In this document: one piece after another, positions 49,129 through 58,449 of the stretch | How the letters are laid out: the number at the start of each line of letters is the position of its first letter | Numbering within the stretch: the first letter of the stretch is position 1 | NCBI RefSeq assembly: GCF_000685865.1 | Contig: NZ_JMKS01000001.1 | Span: 62,001 to 126,000 of the forward strand | Reading direction: 5' to 3' | DNA from: Exiguobacterium antarcticum DSM 14480 | GTDB lineage: Bacteria > Bacillota > Bacilli > Exiguobacteriales > Exiguobacteriaceae | Length of the DNA: 64,000 nucleotides | Notes under the pieces: model-generated | Seen by the model: only the letters and a program-made list of their open reading frames with translations | Told to the model about the DNA's origin: nothing | Database searches by the model: none | Program-made: the position numbers and the translations under genes

Positions 49129-50652
49129 TCAGAGCAATGGTGAAATCAGACGTGAAAACGATTCGAAGATCCGGAACCGCATCGGTCGTTTGACATAATC
49201 AGCGGATGACAGCTGAATCGAGACCTCAAAATCATCGATGAAATCGCGTTCGAGTCGACCGGCACTCTCAGAGTCATACATGAAGGCCATCAGTTCGTAG
49301 TTCAAGACAAAACTCCGGATGTCCATGTTCGCCGTCCCGACGACGGCAATCTTCCCGTCGACCAAAAACAACTTCGCATGGACGAAATGACGGTTGTACG
49401 TATAGATCTTGACACCGTCACTCAGTAACGGACCGAAGTACGACCGTGTCCCGTAGTAGGATGTAAAGCTGTCCCCTTTTCCGGGAGTCAAAATCCGGAC
49501 GTCGAGTCCCGCCCGCGCTGCAAGACGAAGCAGTGTCATCGTCTCATTATCCGGAATCAAGTAAGGGGTCGAAATCCAGATCGAGCGTTGGGCTGAAATG
49601 ATGGCGGCGATTAGAGCGTTACGGATCGCCGGATCTTTGGATGTCGGTCCACTCGTCACGACCTGAACCGCGCCGTCTGATTCGACATCATGTTTCGGGA
49701 AATAGTGTTGAATCGCTTCATCACCGGCAAACGTCTCCCACGTATCACTGCCCTCTAAATGCGCATACAACCAGTCATCGAGGAACGTCGCCTGCAATTC
49801 CTTGACGGCCCGCCCTTCAAGCCTGAGATGGGTATCACGCCAAAAACCAAACTTCTTACTTTTGCCGTCGTATTCATCGCCGACATTAAGTCCGCCCGTG
49901 AATCCGACCTTGCCGTCAACGACGACAATTTTCCGGTGATTCCGGAAGTTTGCCGTAAAGATGAACAACGGACTTGAAATCGGGTCATAGGCGGCAATCT
50001 TCGCCCCTGCTTCCCGGAGTGGCTTCAAAAATCCCTCCCCGAGCATATAGCTGCCGAGACCGTCGAACATGAACCGGACCTCGACCCCCGCTTCGAGCCG
50101 TTCGATCAAGGCATCACGGATCGCTTGACCGGTCTCGTCGCTTCGATAAATATAATACTGAATATGGACATGGTGTTTTGCCGAGCGAATCATCCGTAAG
50201 ATTTCCGGGAACGTCTCACTCCCGTTCGTCAAGATCTGACTCGCCGTGTGGACGTCGACCCCTCCGCCGCCAAAGTTCCGGATCGTATTGGCAAGCTTCA
50301 AATGATTCGGTGGCAACTCACTGACGGCAAGTGACCGAACAGGACGAATCGCCTGTTTCAGTAACATCCGTTCGTCATGTGACCGGCGATTCCGCCGGCG
50401 TCGACGCGGATTGCGCCCAAACATCATCCAGATGATGACGCCAAGGATCGGCAGGAAAATCAAGACCAGGAACCAGGCGATCGTCGACTCTGCCGTCCGG
50501 TTCTCAATGAAGATGATCATGATGACCGCGAGCGGGACGACCGTCGCCGAAATCGTTAAGACATAAAATAAATAGCCGAGCTGGTACAATCCCCAGATGA
50601 TACCGCCAGCTACTAAAAACACGAGCGCGAACTGAACAAGCCGATTGCGCAC
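49129..50652 (-). CDS. cls: Cardiolipin synthase
   Basis: The start is GTG at 50652, seven bases after GGGGG. Two N-terminal membrane helices (FALVFLVAGGIIWGLYQLGY and TIAWFLVLIFLPILGVII) and a PLDc_N part precede two phospholipase D motifs: His239-Lys241-Asp246 (NHRKIVVVDG) and His425-Lys427-Asp432 (VHAKLFLVDG). It condenses two phosphatidylglycerol molecules into cardiolipin at the membrane. The length of 507 is typical. The gene is monocistronic. Confidence 0.93.
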   Translation of the reverse strand: MRNRLVQFALVFLVAGGIIWGLYQLGYLFYVLTISATVVPLAVIMIIFIENRTAESTIAWFLVLIFLPILGVIIWMMFGRNPRRRRRNRRSHDERMLLKQAIRPVRSLAVSELPPNHLKLANTIRNFGGGGVDVHTASQILTNGSETFPEILRMIRSAKHHVHIQYYIYRSDETGQAIRDALIERLEAGVEVRFMFDGLGSYMLGEGFLKPLREAGAKIAAYDPISSPLFIFTANFRNHRKIVVVDGKVGFTGGLNVGDEYDGKSKKFGFWRDTHLRLEGRAVKELQATFLDDWLYAHLEGSDTWETFAGDEAIQHYFPKHDVESDGAVQVVTSGPTSKDPAIRNALIAAIISAQRSIWISTPYLIPDNETMTLLRLAARAGLDVRILTPGKGDSFTSYYGTRSYFGPLLSDGVKIYTYNRHFVHAKLFLVDGKIAVVGTANMDIRSFVLNYELMAFMYDSESAGRLERDFIDDFEVSIQLSSADYVKRPMRFRIFESFSRLISPLL

Positions 50653-50756
50653 TATATTTCCCCCTCTACAACATACTCTTCTTGTATCATTTCCCTCTCT
50701 TCTCTAAAAATATAGCAAAAAAAGAAACCACGGATGTGATTTCTTGAAAAGTTGAC

Positions 50757-51881
50757 CTATTTTGAAAAATTCATGTCGTACATCTCACGCCCCGGAATCG
50801 GATCCCGGAGTGATGACCAGTCGTTTTCATCTGCTCGGACGAGACAGGCATCAAACTGTGCTTCGAGTGTTTGTTGATCAAAGCCGATGCCAATCAAGAC
50901 CAGTTCCGTCCGGCGATCGTTGACACTCTCAAAACGTCCGGCATATTCCATGTTCGACGCATATCCTGCTTGATTGAACAACAGCGCGATTTCCGGACGG
51001 GTCGCGAGATACAAAAAGCCTTTGGCGCGGACGACTTCTTCCGGCCACGCCTCAATCAAGGCCAGCAAACGTTCCGGATGAAAAGGGACGTCACGCGTGT
51101 AGACAAACGAACTAATCCCGTATTCTTCCGTCTCCGGAACATGTTCCTCGGCATTCAGCTCGCGAATCCAACCGGCGCTTGCTGCCGCCTGTTCGAAATC
51201 AAACAGATCGACGTCCAAAATCTCGGCCGGATCGACCTGAGCATAGGTCGTCTCGATCAGTTTCGCGATCGGATTCAATGCTTTCAAATAGCCGATGACA
51301 TCGTGTTTTTCATCATCTGTAAGGCGATCGATCTTATTTAATATAATGATATCAGCGAACTCGACCTGATCAACCAGCAGATCCACGACTTCACGGACAT
51401 CCGTCTCGTCGACCGCCTGCTGCCGTTCAATCAGCGATTCACCGGATTCAAAATCCTTCAAGAACCGGTAGCCGTCGATGACCGTCACCATCGCATTGAT
51501 TTTCGTCGTTTCCGTCAAATCAATCAAACTGTCTTCATCGATGTATGTAAAGGTCTGGGCGACGGGAATCGGCTCGGAGATCCCGCTCGATTCGATGACG
51601 ATGCCGTCGATATTGCCTTGGTCGACGAGCCGTCGCACTTCAAGTAATAGATCGTCGCGTAACGTACAGCAGATACATCCGTTTGACAACGTCACGAATG
51701 ATTCTTCCGTCCGCGAAAAACCACCTTGTTCGATCAACGTCGCATCGATGTTGACCTCACTCATATCGTTGACGATGATGGCGAGCTTACGCCCTTGCCG
51801 ATTGTTCAATAAATGGTTCAATAACGTCGTCTTGCCGGAGCCGAGATAACCGGATAGAACGGTGATGGGAATCGGATGCAT
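50757..51881 (-). CDS. zagA: Zinc-associated GTPase of the COG0523/CobW family (ZagA/YciC type)
   Basis: ATG at 51881 is eight bases after AAAAGGAG. The P-loop GYLGSGKTTLLNHLL is at residues 11-25, the metal motif Cys69-Ile-Cys-Cys72 is in SNGCICCTLR, and NKIDRLT is the guanine site. A CobW C-terminal domain follows. In Bacillus the homologue delivers zinc to client enzymes under zinc starvation. Two Zur-type boxes at its promoter fit that role exactly. Confidence 0.88.
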   Translation of the reverse strand: MHPIPITVLSGYLGSGKTTLLNHLLNNRQGRKLAIIVNDMSEVNIDATLIEQGGFSRTEESFVTLSNGCICCTLRDDLLLEVRRLVDQGNIDGIVIESSGISEPIPVAQTFTYIDEDSLIDLTETTKINAMVTVIDGYRFLKDFESGESLIERQQAVDETDVREVVDLLVDQVEFADIIILNKIDRLTDDEKHDVIGYLKALNPIAKLIETTYAQVDPAEILDVDLFDFEQAAASAGWIRELNAEEHVPETEEYGISSFVYTRDVPFHPERLLALIEAWPEEVVRAKGFLYLATRPEIALLFNQAGYASNMEYAGRFESVNDRRTELVLIGIGFDQQTLEAQFDACLVRADENDWSSLRDPIPGREMYDMNFSK

Positions 51882-51902
51882 ATTCAAATCTCCTTTTTAG
51901 TC

Positions 51903-51954
51903 AAATCGTAATGATTACGTTTTAAATAGTAATCGTTCCGATTTAGACTGTCAA
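51903..51954 (-). promoter_or_regulatory. zagA promoter with two Zur boxes
   Basis: On the minus strand, TTGACA (51949-51954), 17 bases, TACTAT (51926-51931). AAATCGTAATGATTACGTTT (51904-51923 region, read on the plus strand) matches the Zur consensus closely. A second, weaker copy (AAATCGGAACGATTACTATTT pattern, 51923-51943 region) overlaps the -10. Zinc-loaded Zur would block transcription. Confidence 0.8.
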
Positions 51955-51969
51955 CTGATTTTGTCCCGA

Positions 51970-52018
51970 TAAAAAAAGCTTTCTCCGTTCCGGTCTGTGA
52001 TACCGGGCCGGAAAAAGC
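51970..52018 (-). terminator. Hairpin terminator after the hydrolase gene
   Basis: On the minus strand GGCTTT, CCGG and GGT arms pair with ACC, CGG and AAAGC, followed by TTTTTTT. Confidence 0.65.
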
Positions 52019-52045
52019 CTGTTATTTGATGATGATTGGTGTCGC

Positions 52046-52915
52046 TTACTCAAAAAACGACGTCCGGATCAAACGGACGATTGTCTCGGCCGCTTCCTGT
52101 GAGAACCCGGCAATCGTATAATGATTCGTGTTTGGGATCACACGGAAAGTTGCGTCCGGCAGACTCTCCGCAAACCGTTGATGGGCAGCGTTAATCCGTT
52201 TCGTCAATTCCGGATGCAGCCAGTTTTCCGGCATCCCGCCGGCCCAGTCGGAAGCCGATAAAACGAGCACAGGGGGTGTGACATGGGCGACAACCTGCAA
52301 GACGTGTTGATTGTTGTCTTCAACCGCCTGCCACTCGTCTAACGTTCCCCGCCAATGGTTTTTCCGTGCCATGTTCCGCCACATCGGTACCCGGTCCGCT
52401 TCCGGCAGACTCGTGAACATCCGCGCGCCGAGATCGTCGGGGATCAACCAAGCGATTGGTCGGACATGACTGAGCCCGTATAAAAAGCGGTTCCATTCCT
52501 CTTGTGTCCGTTCGTACCAGTTCGGCAGTTCGGCGTCGACTTCCGGATGCGACGGATCCAGTAAGACGATCCCCGCTGTGTCGTCCGGGCGGCGGCGTCC
52601 GAGTTCAAGCGAAATGTAGGCCCCCAGTGAATGCCCGATAAAGACGAACGGTCCGCGAATCGCCAGCAGATCAAGGACCCGTTCCAGTTCGTCCGCTTGT
52701 TGCGTGAACAACCGTTTTGATTTACCACGGGTCGATTTGCCGTACCCGAGCCGTGAATATTCAAAGACCCGTCCTTGTTTCAATAATTCACCGCGGAGCC
52801 AGCCCCACTGATGATGACTCGACATCATCCCATGATCGAGGATGAATGTCACATTTCCTGTTCCGGTCAGGCGGGTGTCAAACCGTCCGTCCGCTGTATC
52901 CACAATTCGTTCCAT
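52046..52915 (-). CDS. Alpha/beta hydrolase
   Basis: GGGGGAAGTTGGA precedes the ATG. The 289-residue cytosolic protein has the oxyanion segment (FILDHGMMSSHHQWGW), the nucleophile elbow GHSLGAY, a GIVLLDPSHPEV acid strand and the terminal histidine in PNTNHYTIAGF. It is an esterase or related enzyme of unknown substrate. It follows the DinB-like gene by 12 bases; the three genes GrpB-DinB-hydrolase form an operon. Confidence 0.82.
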   Translation of the reverse strand: MERIVDTADGRFDTRLTGTGNVTFILDHGMMSSHHQWGWLRGELLKQGRVFEYSRLGYGKSTRGKSKRLFTQQADELERVLDLLAIRGPFVFIGHSLGAYISLELGRRRPDDTAGIVLLDPSHPEVDAELPNWYERTQEEWNRFLYGLSHVRPIAWLIPDDLGARMFTSLPEADRVPMWRNMARKNHWRGTLDEWQAVEDNNQHVLQVVAHVTPPVLVLSASDWAGGMPENWLHPELTKRINAAHQRFAESLPDATFRVIPNTNHYTIAGFSQEAAETIVRLIRTSFFE

Positions 52916-52927
52916 TCCAACTTCCCC

Positions 52928-53374
52928 CTACTCAAATAAAGCCAGATCCATCTCATAACCCAGCAGATTCAGATAATCAAACAATTGTGACCGGTGGTGG
53001 TACAAATGAACGGCTGCTTCCAGCAGCCAACCGGTCGAGCCGTCCGCGACACCCCAATAGGTCGGTCGGGTCAAAAAACCGGTCATCAGCCGTTGTTCGT
53101 AATACTGAAACGACTCGTCCAACCGGTCCACGATTTGGTCTATTGGAACCGGTATCGCATAGAAGTCCGCCATCTCGGAAGCACTTGCCCCCGTCGCGAT
53201 CCGTAAATCGGCTTCGAGCAAAACCGCGAGATGGACCGCCACCTCATACACCGACCGCTTGCCGGGAATCGGTCGTTTCTGCCAATCGTCCGCTTGAATC
53301 AACCGGATCAGTTCCTTGGTCGTGCGGACACCGACTCCGACATGCCGCCGTAATGCGGTTTGCCACTCATCCAT
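52928..53374 (-). CDS. DinB-family protein
   Basis: ATG at 53374 overlaps the end of the GrpB gene by eight bases. The 148-residue helical-bundle protein (TKELIRLIQADDWQKRPIPG, then VYEVAVHLAVLLEADLRIAT) carries histidines at AVHLAV and VHLYHHRSQ that can bind a metal, as in the DinB/YfiT group of bacillithiol-dependent transferases. Activity is unknown. Confidence 0.7.
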   Translation of the reverse strand: MDEWQTALRRHVGVGVRTTKELIRLIQADDWQKRPIPGKRSVYEVAVHLAVLLEADLRIATGASASEMADFYAIPVPIDQIVDRLDESFQYYEQRLMTGFLTRPTYWGVADGSTGWLLEAAVHLYHHRSQLFDYLNLLGYEMDLALFE

Positions 53375-53882
53375 GATCTGACCACACAAGTGCCCGTCGT
53401 TCCAGCGCTTTGACGAAGGTATTCTTCCCGACGATGTAGGCGTCGATGTCTTCCGGATACTGGTTCGCCAATTGTTCTTTGATTTCACTATAAGCTTCGA
53501 CTTCGTCCGGATGTTCCCGCAAGTAATCGCGAAAGATGACGTGACGGGTGATTTCCGGATTGCCGCTCGCATAGAGATGAATGTGATGCGTCCGGTCGTC
53601 TCCGCCTTTTCGGTAATAGCGGCGGCCCGGCATCCCGAACTCGCCTTTCGCTTCATAGCCGATCTGTTCCATCGCAACGTCAAACGCTTCGATGCCGTCG
53701 AGTGAATCAACGACCGGCAGGATATCGAGAATTGGTTTTGCCGACAACCCAGGGACTGACGTGCTGCCGATATGGTGCACCGCAAGCAGCCGTTCCCCGA
53801 AAACCGTTCGGAGCCGCACGGCTTCCTGCTCGAACTCGTCCGCCCATGACGTCTGATATGGTATGACGATGACTTGTCGCAT
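53367..53882 (-). CDS. GrpB-family protein (UPF0157)
   Basis: ATG at 53882 follows GGGGAGAGGATTTC. The 171-residue protein has the GrpB signature VHHIGSTSVPGLSAKPILDI and a later RTHHIHLYASGN block; the fold is nucleotidyltransferase-like. The physiological role is unclear. It is the first gene of the three-gene operon and its end overlaps the DinB-like start. Confidence 0.85.
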   Translation of the reverse strand: MRQVIVIPYQTSWADEFEQEAVRLRTVFGERLLAVHHIGSTSVPGLSAKPILDILPVVDSLDGIEAFDVAMEQIGYEAKGEFGMPGRRYYRKGGDDRTHHIHLYASGNPEITRHVIFRDYLREHPDEVEAYSEIKEQLANQYPEDIDAYIVGKNTFVKALERRALVWSDHG

Positions 53883-53931
53883 GAAATCCTCTCCCCTCGT
53901 CTTCAGTATGCCAGTTTTGTCGGAAAAATAA

Positions 53932-53962
53932 AAACGACTCCTCAAATGAGAAGCCGTTTTGC
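53932..53962 (-). terminator. Terminator after the nucleotidase gene
   Basis: AAAACGGCTTCTC pairs with GAGGAGTCGTTTT across ATTT on the minus strand, followed by a T run, between the nucleotidase end (53967) and the GrpB operon. Confidence 0.75.
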
Positions 53963-53966
53963 TGTC

Positions 53967-56684
53967 TTATTTTTTCGTGATGAAGTAACGCGATTGATCG
54001 AGACGGTCCGATGCTGTATAGATGTTCATCTTGTATGAACCTATCGCAAGACCCGTCCGCATCTTCAGGACGTAGTTGCCGTGGTTGTCGGCCACGTCCT
54101 GGGCAATCAATTGATAACCGTTGCTTGTTTTTTCGAACAAGCGGACGATTTGACGTTTCTCGACTTTGCCCGTTAATGTCTTTTTACCCGCCCATTTTTT
54201 GACCGGATACGTGTTTTTGATGGTGAATGATGCTTTTTTCGTAATTTTGTTTGAGATGTCCGTCGATTTGACTGTGTACGTGCCTGTCATCAAACCGTCT
54301 TTGACCGGAATCTTGAAGCCGCTTGCCGTCGTCTTCGCTTTCGCGATTTTCGTCGACCCTTTATACAGCGTGACATCAAGTCCTTCCGTCGCTTTTCCCG
54401 TCAGGACCGTCGAACCGTAGACGGCCGATTTCTTGTCGATGGCCGGTGTCGCGACGACACCTGTCCCGACCGTAACCGTCGTTTCTTTTTTCATGAAGCC
54501 GAGTTCCGAGACGACCGTCAGTTTGTCGCGCAGTTTAACCGGACGAACGGTGACGGCATACTTGCCGGTTTCGTCTGCTGTTGCCGTACCAAGGACCGTC
54601 GTGCCGTTTTTCACCGTGACTTTTGCTCCGGCGACGGCTGTTCCCGTCACAAGTTTTGCACCCGGTTTGACCGCACTGACGCTGACGTTAAAGTCTTTCA
54701 TCGGCACGTCGAGTTTAAACTTCAAGAATGTCCCTGTCTCACCAGCCCGTTTAACACCTGTGTTCGTGATGCCTTCGTACCGTTTCGTGTAGTCGGCTGC
54801 CGCTTCGGCTGAATCAAAGTCCACCGTAATCGGTGTACTCGCAACGAGCGACCAGTTGTTGTCCGCTTGGTAATCCACCGGCTGTTTTGCTTTGATGAAG
54901 TCCGAGATGACGTTGCGTGTTTCGTAAGCCGATTTGTAGACGATATTTTTTCCGCCGCCAAGACCCGGGAAGCTGGCGCTGCCGGCACGGTAGTTGTTTG
55001 TTGCGACGAGGAACTCTTGATCGTCCTTGATTTCCTTGCCTTGATACTTGATGTTTTGGACACGGCTTGCGTCTTCATTGACGACCACACCATTGAAATC
55101 AAACTTCGCCGGTTTCGTGATATCGATATCGTACGTCAGCCCGTCCAGAATATCGAAGTTATAGCTACGGAACTCTTTGTTCAACAAGTCTGTTTTCGCA
55201 TCCGTCACTTCATTGAATTGACCGGCTGACATCTCGAGCCAGTTCTTGACGTCAGACCCTTTGACTTTGACGACTTCGAGTGTATTCGGATAGACGTACA
55301 GATCGGCAACGTTTTTCAACGCGATTGGACCTTTTTTGATCAATGTATAGTCTGACGCATTGACTTGATTACGACCGCCTGTTTTGAATGGTGCACCAGC
55401 AGACAGAAGTGGTAAGTCTTTATATTGAGCAAGATCCGCGTTTTCTTTGAGCTGTTTTTCAACGTACCATTTCTGTGCATTCGTGACGAACTGGACCGAA
55501 TCATCATCTTGAACAAGGGCAAAGAAACTTTGGATATCGTCATTGATTGTTCCGACTTGTTGGCGGATGTAAGCGAGTGTACCTTCGTGCGCTTTTTCGA
55601 TCAATTTGACGGCACCGGCATCTGCTGTCGTATCTTTCGTGACGTCGGCCAGTTTCGCAGCCGATGTATCGACGACCCATTTATCGCCGTCCTGTTTCAA
55701 TTGCAGATCAATCACGCCGACGTTTTTCCCTTGTGTGTTGGCCATAACAACCGGCTTGCCGTTGATGAGACCGTTTGTTGCGTCGACATTCGGTAAACCG
55801 TTAAAGGAAGATTTCGCATCCGGAAACTTCCCGTGTTGGTGACCGGTCATCAAGACATCGATGTCTGCGATTTTCGTTAACGCGTAGCCAACGTTTTCGT
55901 CGCCATCTTTTTGATTCTCTGTATCGCCGATTCCTGTATGGGCGAGCGCGACGACGACGTCTGCACCGGCGTCTTTTAATTTCTTCGCCGTTGCTTTAGC
56001 GACCGGTACGATATCTTCCGCTGTCACTTTGCCTGTCAGGTTACCGGCATCCCAGGCCATGATTTGTGGTGTGACGACACCGAAGACACCGACTTTGACC
56101 GTCTTCATCTGACCGTTTTGGTCTTTGACTTGACGTTCGATGATTTGATAGTCTTTGCCGTCTTCATTGTAGTCCGAGACGATCGGCTTTTTCGTGACTG
56201 CATCGAGGACATTTGAGTTTACAAACTTGATTTCGCCTTTAGACGCACTCATCGCGTTTTTCAAGAAGTCGAGTCCGAAGTTGAACTCGTGATTCCCGAG
56301 GGTGACGGCGTCATAACCGAGGTATTCCATCAGCTCATACATCGGGTGTTTGCCTTTGTTGCCTTGATCATATTGATTTTTGACGTAATCGCCAAACGGT
56401 GTCCCTTGGAGCGTATCCCCGTTATCAAACAGGAAGCTGTTTGATTCCCCGACGACGTTCTGCTCTTGTTTGATGACGGTCGCGGCTTTGACAAGACCAA
56501 TCGTCTCATCCTGCGTATCCTTGAAGTAATCGTAGTTCATTGAGTTTGTATGTAAATCAGTCGTTTCTAAAAAACGAAGTTTGACGACGCTGTTATCGGC
56601 GGCGAGTGTCTTGACTTGAATGACAGGAGCAAGCATCGGTGCGATCAACGTGCTGGCAATGACGATTTTTGTAACTTGTTTCAT
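53967..56684 (-). CDS. Secreted 2',3'-cyclic-nucleotide phosphodiesterase / nucleotidase
   Basis: ATG at 56684 follows AGGGGGAAATCAG. Residues 1-29 are a signal peptide. A metallophosphatase domain has LETTDLHTN, FLFDNGDTLQGTPFGDY, TLGNHEFNFG and MTGHQHG metal-site motifs. A 5'-nucleotidase C-terminal domain follows (LLSAGAPFKTGGRN, then ATNNYRAGSASFPG). Residues about 640-905 hold Ig-like repeats (AVAGAKVTVKNGTTVLGTAT and repeated TLTGK) that may tether it to the wall. It scavenges phosphate and nucleosides outside the cell. Confidence 0.9.
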   Translation of the reverse strand: MKQVTKIVIASTLIAPMLAPVIQVKTLAADNSVVKLRFLETTDLHTNSMNYDYFKDTQDETIGLVKAATVIKQEQNVVGESNSFLFDNGDTLQGTPFGDYVKNQYDQGNKGKHPMYELMEYLGYDAVTLGNHEFNFGLDFLKNAMSASKGEIKFVNSNVLDAVTKKPIVSDYNEDGKDYQIIERQVKDQNGQMKTVKVGVFGVVTPQIMAWDAGNLTGKVTAEDIVPVAKATAKKLKDAGADVVVALAHTGIGDTENQKDGDENVGYALTKIADIDVLMTGHQHGKFPDAKSSFNGLPNVDATNGLINGKPVVMANTQGKNVGVIDLQLKQDGDKWVVDTSAAKLADVTKDTTADAGAVKLIEKAHEGTLAYIRQQVGTINDDIQSFFALVQDDDSVQFVTNAQKWYVEKQLKENADLAQYKDLPLLSAGAPFKTGGRNQVNASDYTLIKKGPIALKNVADLYVYPNTLEVVKVKGSDVKNWLEMSAGQFNEVTDAKTDLLNKEFRSYNFDILDGLTYDIDITKPAKFDFNGVVVNEDASRVQNIKYQGKEIKDDQEFLVATNNYRAGSASFPGLGGGKNIVYKSAYETRNVISDFIKAKQPVDYQADNNWSLVASTPITVDFDSAEAAADYTKRYEGITNTGVKRAGETGTFLKFKLDVPMKDFNVSVSAVKPGAKLVTGTAVAGAKVTVKNGTTVLGTATADETGKYAVTVRPVKLRDKLTVVSELGFMKKETTVTVGTGVVATPAIDKKSAVYGSTVLTGKATEGLDVTLYKGSTKIAKAKTTASGFKIPVKDGLMTGTYTVKSTDISNKITKKASFTIKNTYPVKKWAGKKTLTGKVEKRQIVRLFEKTSNGYQLIAQDVADNHGNYVLKMRTGLAIGSYKMNIYTASDRLDQSRYFITKK

Positions 56685-56848
56685 CTGATTTCCCCCTAAG
56701 TATAAATGACTGCTCAACTAATTTAACACGCTTTCAGTGTAGCTTATAGCGTCTTTGAATAGGTCGGACATCCGTCTTATTTAACTCGCTTAACCAATTC
56801 TGAATACCGGCTTTACAGACTTCATGTCTACTTTACAAACCAACTCAA

Positions 56849-56885
56849 AAAACGCCGGGTGACCTCCTCAGGTCGTCCGACGTTT
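56849..56885 (-). terminator. Hairpin terminator after 56893 gene
   Basis: On the minus strand CGTCGG and GACCT arms pair with AGGTC and CCGGCG around GAGG, followed by TTTTTT. Confidence 0.7.
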
Positions 56886-56892
56886 GGTTGGT

Positions 56893-58287
56893 TCATGCAG
56901 TTGGTTTTCGTTTGATGACAAATCCGATCAATCCAGCAATCAGTGCCATCCCGGCGGCATAGAGCGGAGTCAGTCCAGCGGGTTGCTGGGAAAACTGCAA
57001 CAAGGCTTCGTTGCGCCAGGCAACCGTAAAGTCCGCCGTCGTCGCTTGAGCAACAAGGAAACTCATGACACCGATCAGGACTGCGAAAACAATCGGATCA
57101 AGAATTGTCTTGAATGCCCGGATACTTACGAGTAAATACAGAATAAACGGAATCAGAATCAAGATCCAGTACGCACTTTCCGAGTTGAACGGCTCCGGCG
57201 TGACTCCTGCTGATTCGGCATCAAGCGCTTGAATCGTCTGCCTTGCGATACCGTAATCAATTGGTTCAAGATTCAACCGGGTATCGGATAAATCGGGACG
57301 TTCACCGCCGAGAATCGTCAACAGTTGTTCTGTCACCCGATCCGTGTCGACTTCTGCCAAAACATCTTCAATCGATTGATTTAATTGACTGGTCGAGGTT
57401 TCACCGTTCAGCATCGTCACCGGTACATCAACGTCCGCACCGAGCACATTCGCTTTGTAGGCAATCTGCCCACCGTGCAACAAGTCGTACATGCCGCCGC
57501 TACCGGCATCAAGACTGGCAACCGTCAAGGCCGTTCGAAGGGCCGAGTCGCCGTCGTACTGAGATTCATCCGTAATGACGAGATACAGCTGAAGACAGCT
57601 CGCAAACATCAGGACAAGCAAACTCCCCCGGGCTGCCGCTGACAAACCGGATAACCCTTGCGGATACAGTGCCAGATAACTTAATCCAATCACGATGCCA
57701 AGCGCGAGCAACCCTTGCGCCAACACACCGTCCTGGAACGATAAAAAGGAAATCGAGTCACTGCGCTGAACGAGCATGAACCAGCCGATCCACGCCGTCA
57801 CTAAAAAACTGACGGACCGGACTGTCCAGCCGAGCCGGTTCGCTTTGATCCGCATCAGTAAAAAGAGGATAAAAACAAATACAATGCCGAATACTGACAG
57901 CAATAAGGAACCATAGGTCACATCAAACGTCAGCGGTGACAACACTTGATTCAAATCAATTCCAAAAATCGAGAGAACATCCCCAGCCGAACTCGCTCCG
58001 AGTACTTGGTTGATGATTGCTTCCCGGACGGCACCCGGCATTGTCACGTCGAGTCCGCCGACGAACAGCAGCATTAACGTCACCATCACGTCATTACTGC
58101 CCCAGGTGACGTTCGCGTCCTGCATTTGTGCGACAAGTGACTGATAATCACTTGAGGACTCGATTTGTCCGGTCACGACCGTCATCAGACCATATAACAC
58201 GGCAAAGAAAATCAGACCAAATCCAATCCCGAACACGAGATCCATGATCGAAAAGCGTCTGTTGCGCCGCTCTTGTCGTTGCTCCAT
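56893..58287 (-). CDS. Polytopic membrane protein with two extracellular segments
   Basis: ATG at 58287 follows AAGGAGGGATTGAGG. The 464-residue protein has about eight to nine hydrophobic helices. A first exported loop spans residues about 36-100 (VVTGQIESSSDYQSLVAQMQ), and a second spans about 255-365 (DESQYDGDSALRTALTVASL, then LNQSIEDVLAEVDTDRVTEQ). The family was not recognised. It is monocistronic, with GC content like the core. Confidence 0.6.
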   Translation of the reverse strand: MEQRQERRNRRFSIMDLVFGIGFGLIFFAVLYGLMTVVTGQIESSSDYQSLVAQMQDANVTWGSNDVMVTLMLLFVGGLDVTMPGAVREAIINQVLGASSAGDVLSIFGIDLNQVLSPLTFDVTYGSLLLSVFGIVFVFILFLLMRIKANRLGWTVRSVSFLVTAWIGWFMLVQRSDSISFLSFQDGVLAQGLLALGIVIGLSYLALYPQGLSGLSAAARGSLLVLMFASCLQLYLVITDESQYDGDSALRTALTVASLDAGSGGMYDLLHGGQIAYKANVLGADVDVPVTMLNGETSTSQLNQSIEDVLAEVDTDRVTEQLLTILGGERPDLSDTRLNLEPIDYGIARQTIQALDAESAGVTPEPFNSESAYWILILIPFILYLLVSIRAFKTILDPIVFAVLIGVMSFLVAQATTADFTVAWRNEALLQFSQQPAGLTPLYAAGMALIAGLIGFVIKRKPTA

Positions 58288-58449
58288 CCTCAATCCCTCC
58301 TTTTCCTTTGTTTGATTATTCCTGTTCTGTCTCATTCAGAAACGCCAGTCGTCTTATTTTTGTGACGATTGGTCATTTCTGTACGCTACACTTTAATTAT
58401 AACCAATTATGGATAGAAGAGGGATTTTGATTCCATGAGGAGGAACGAC

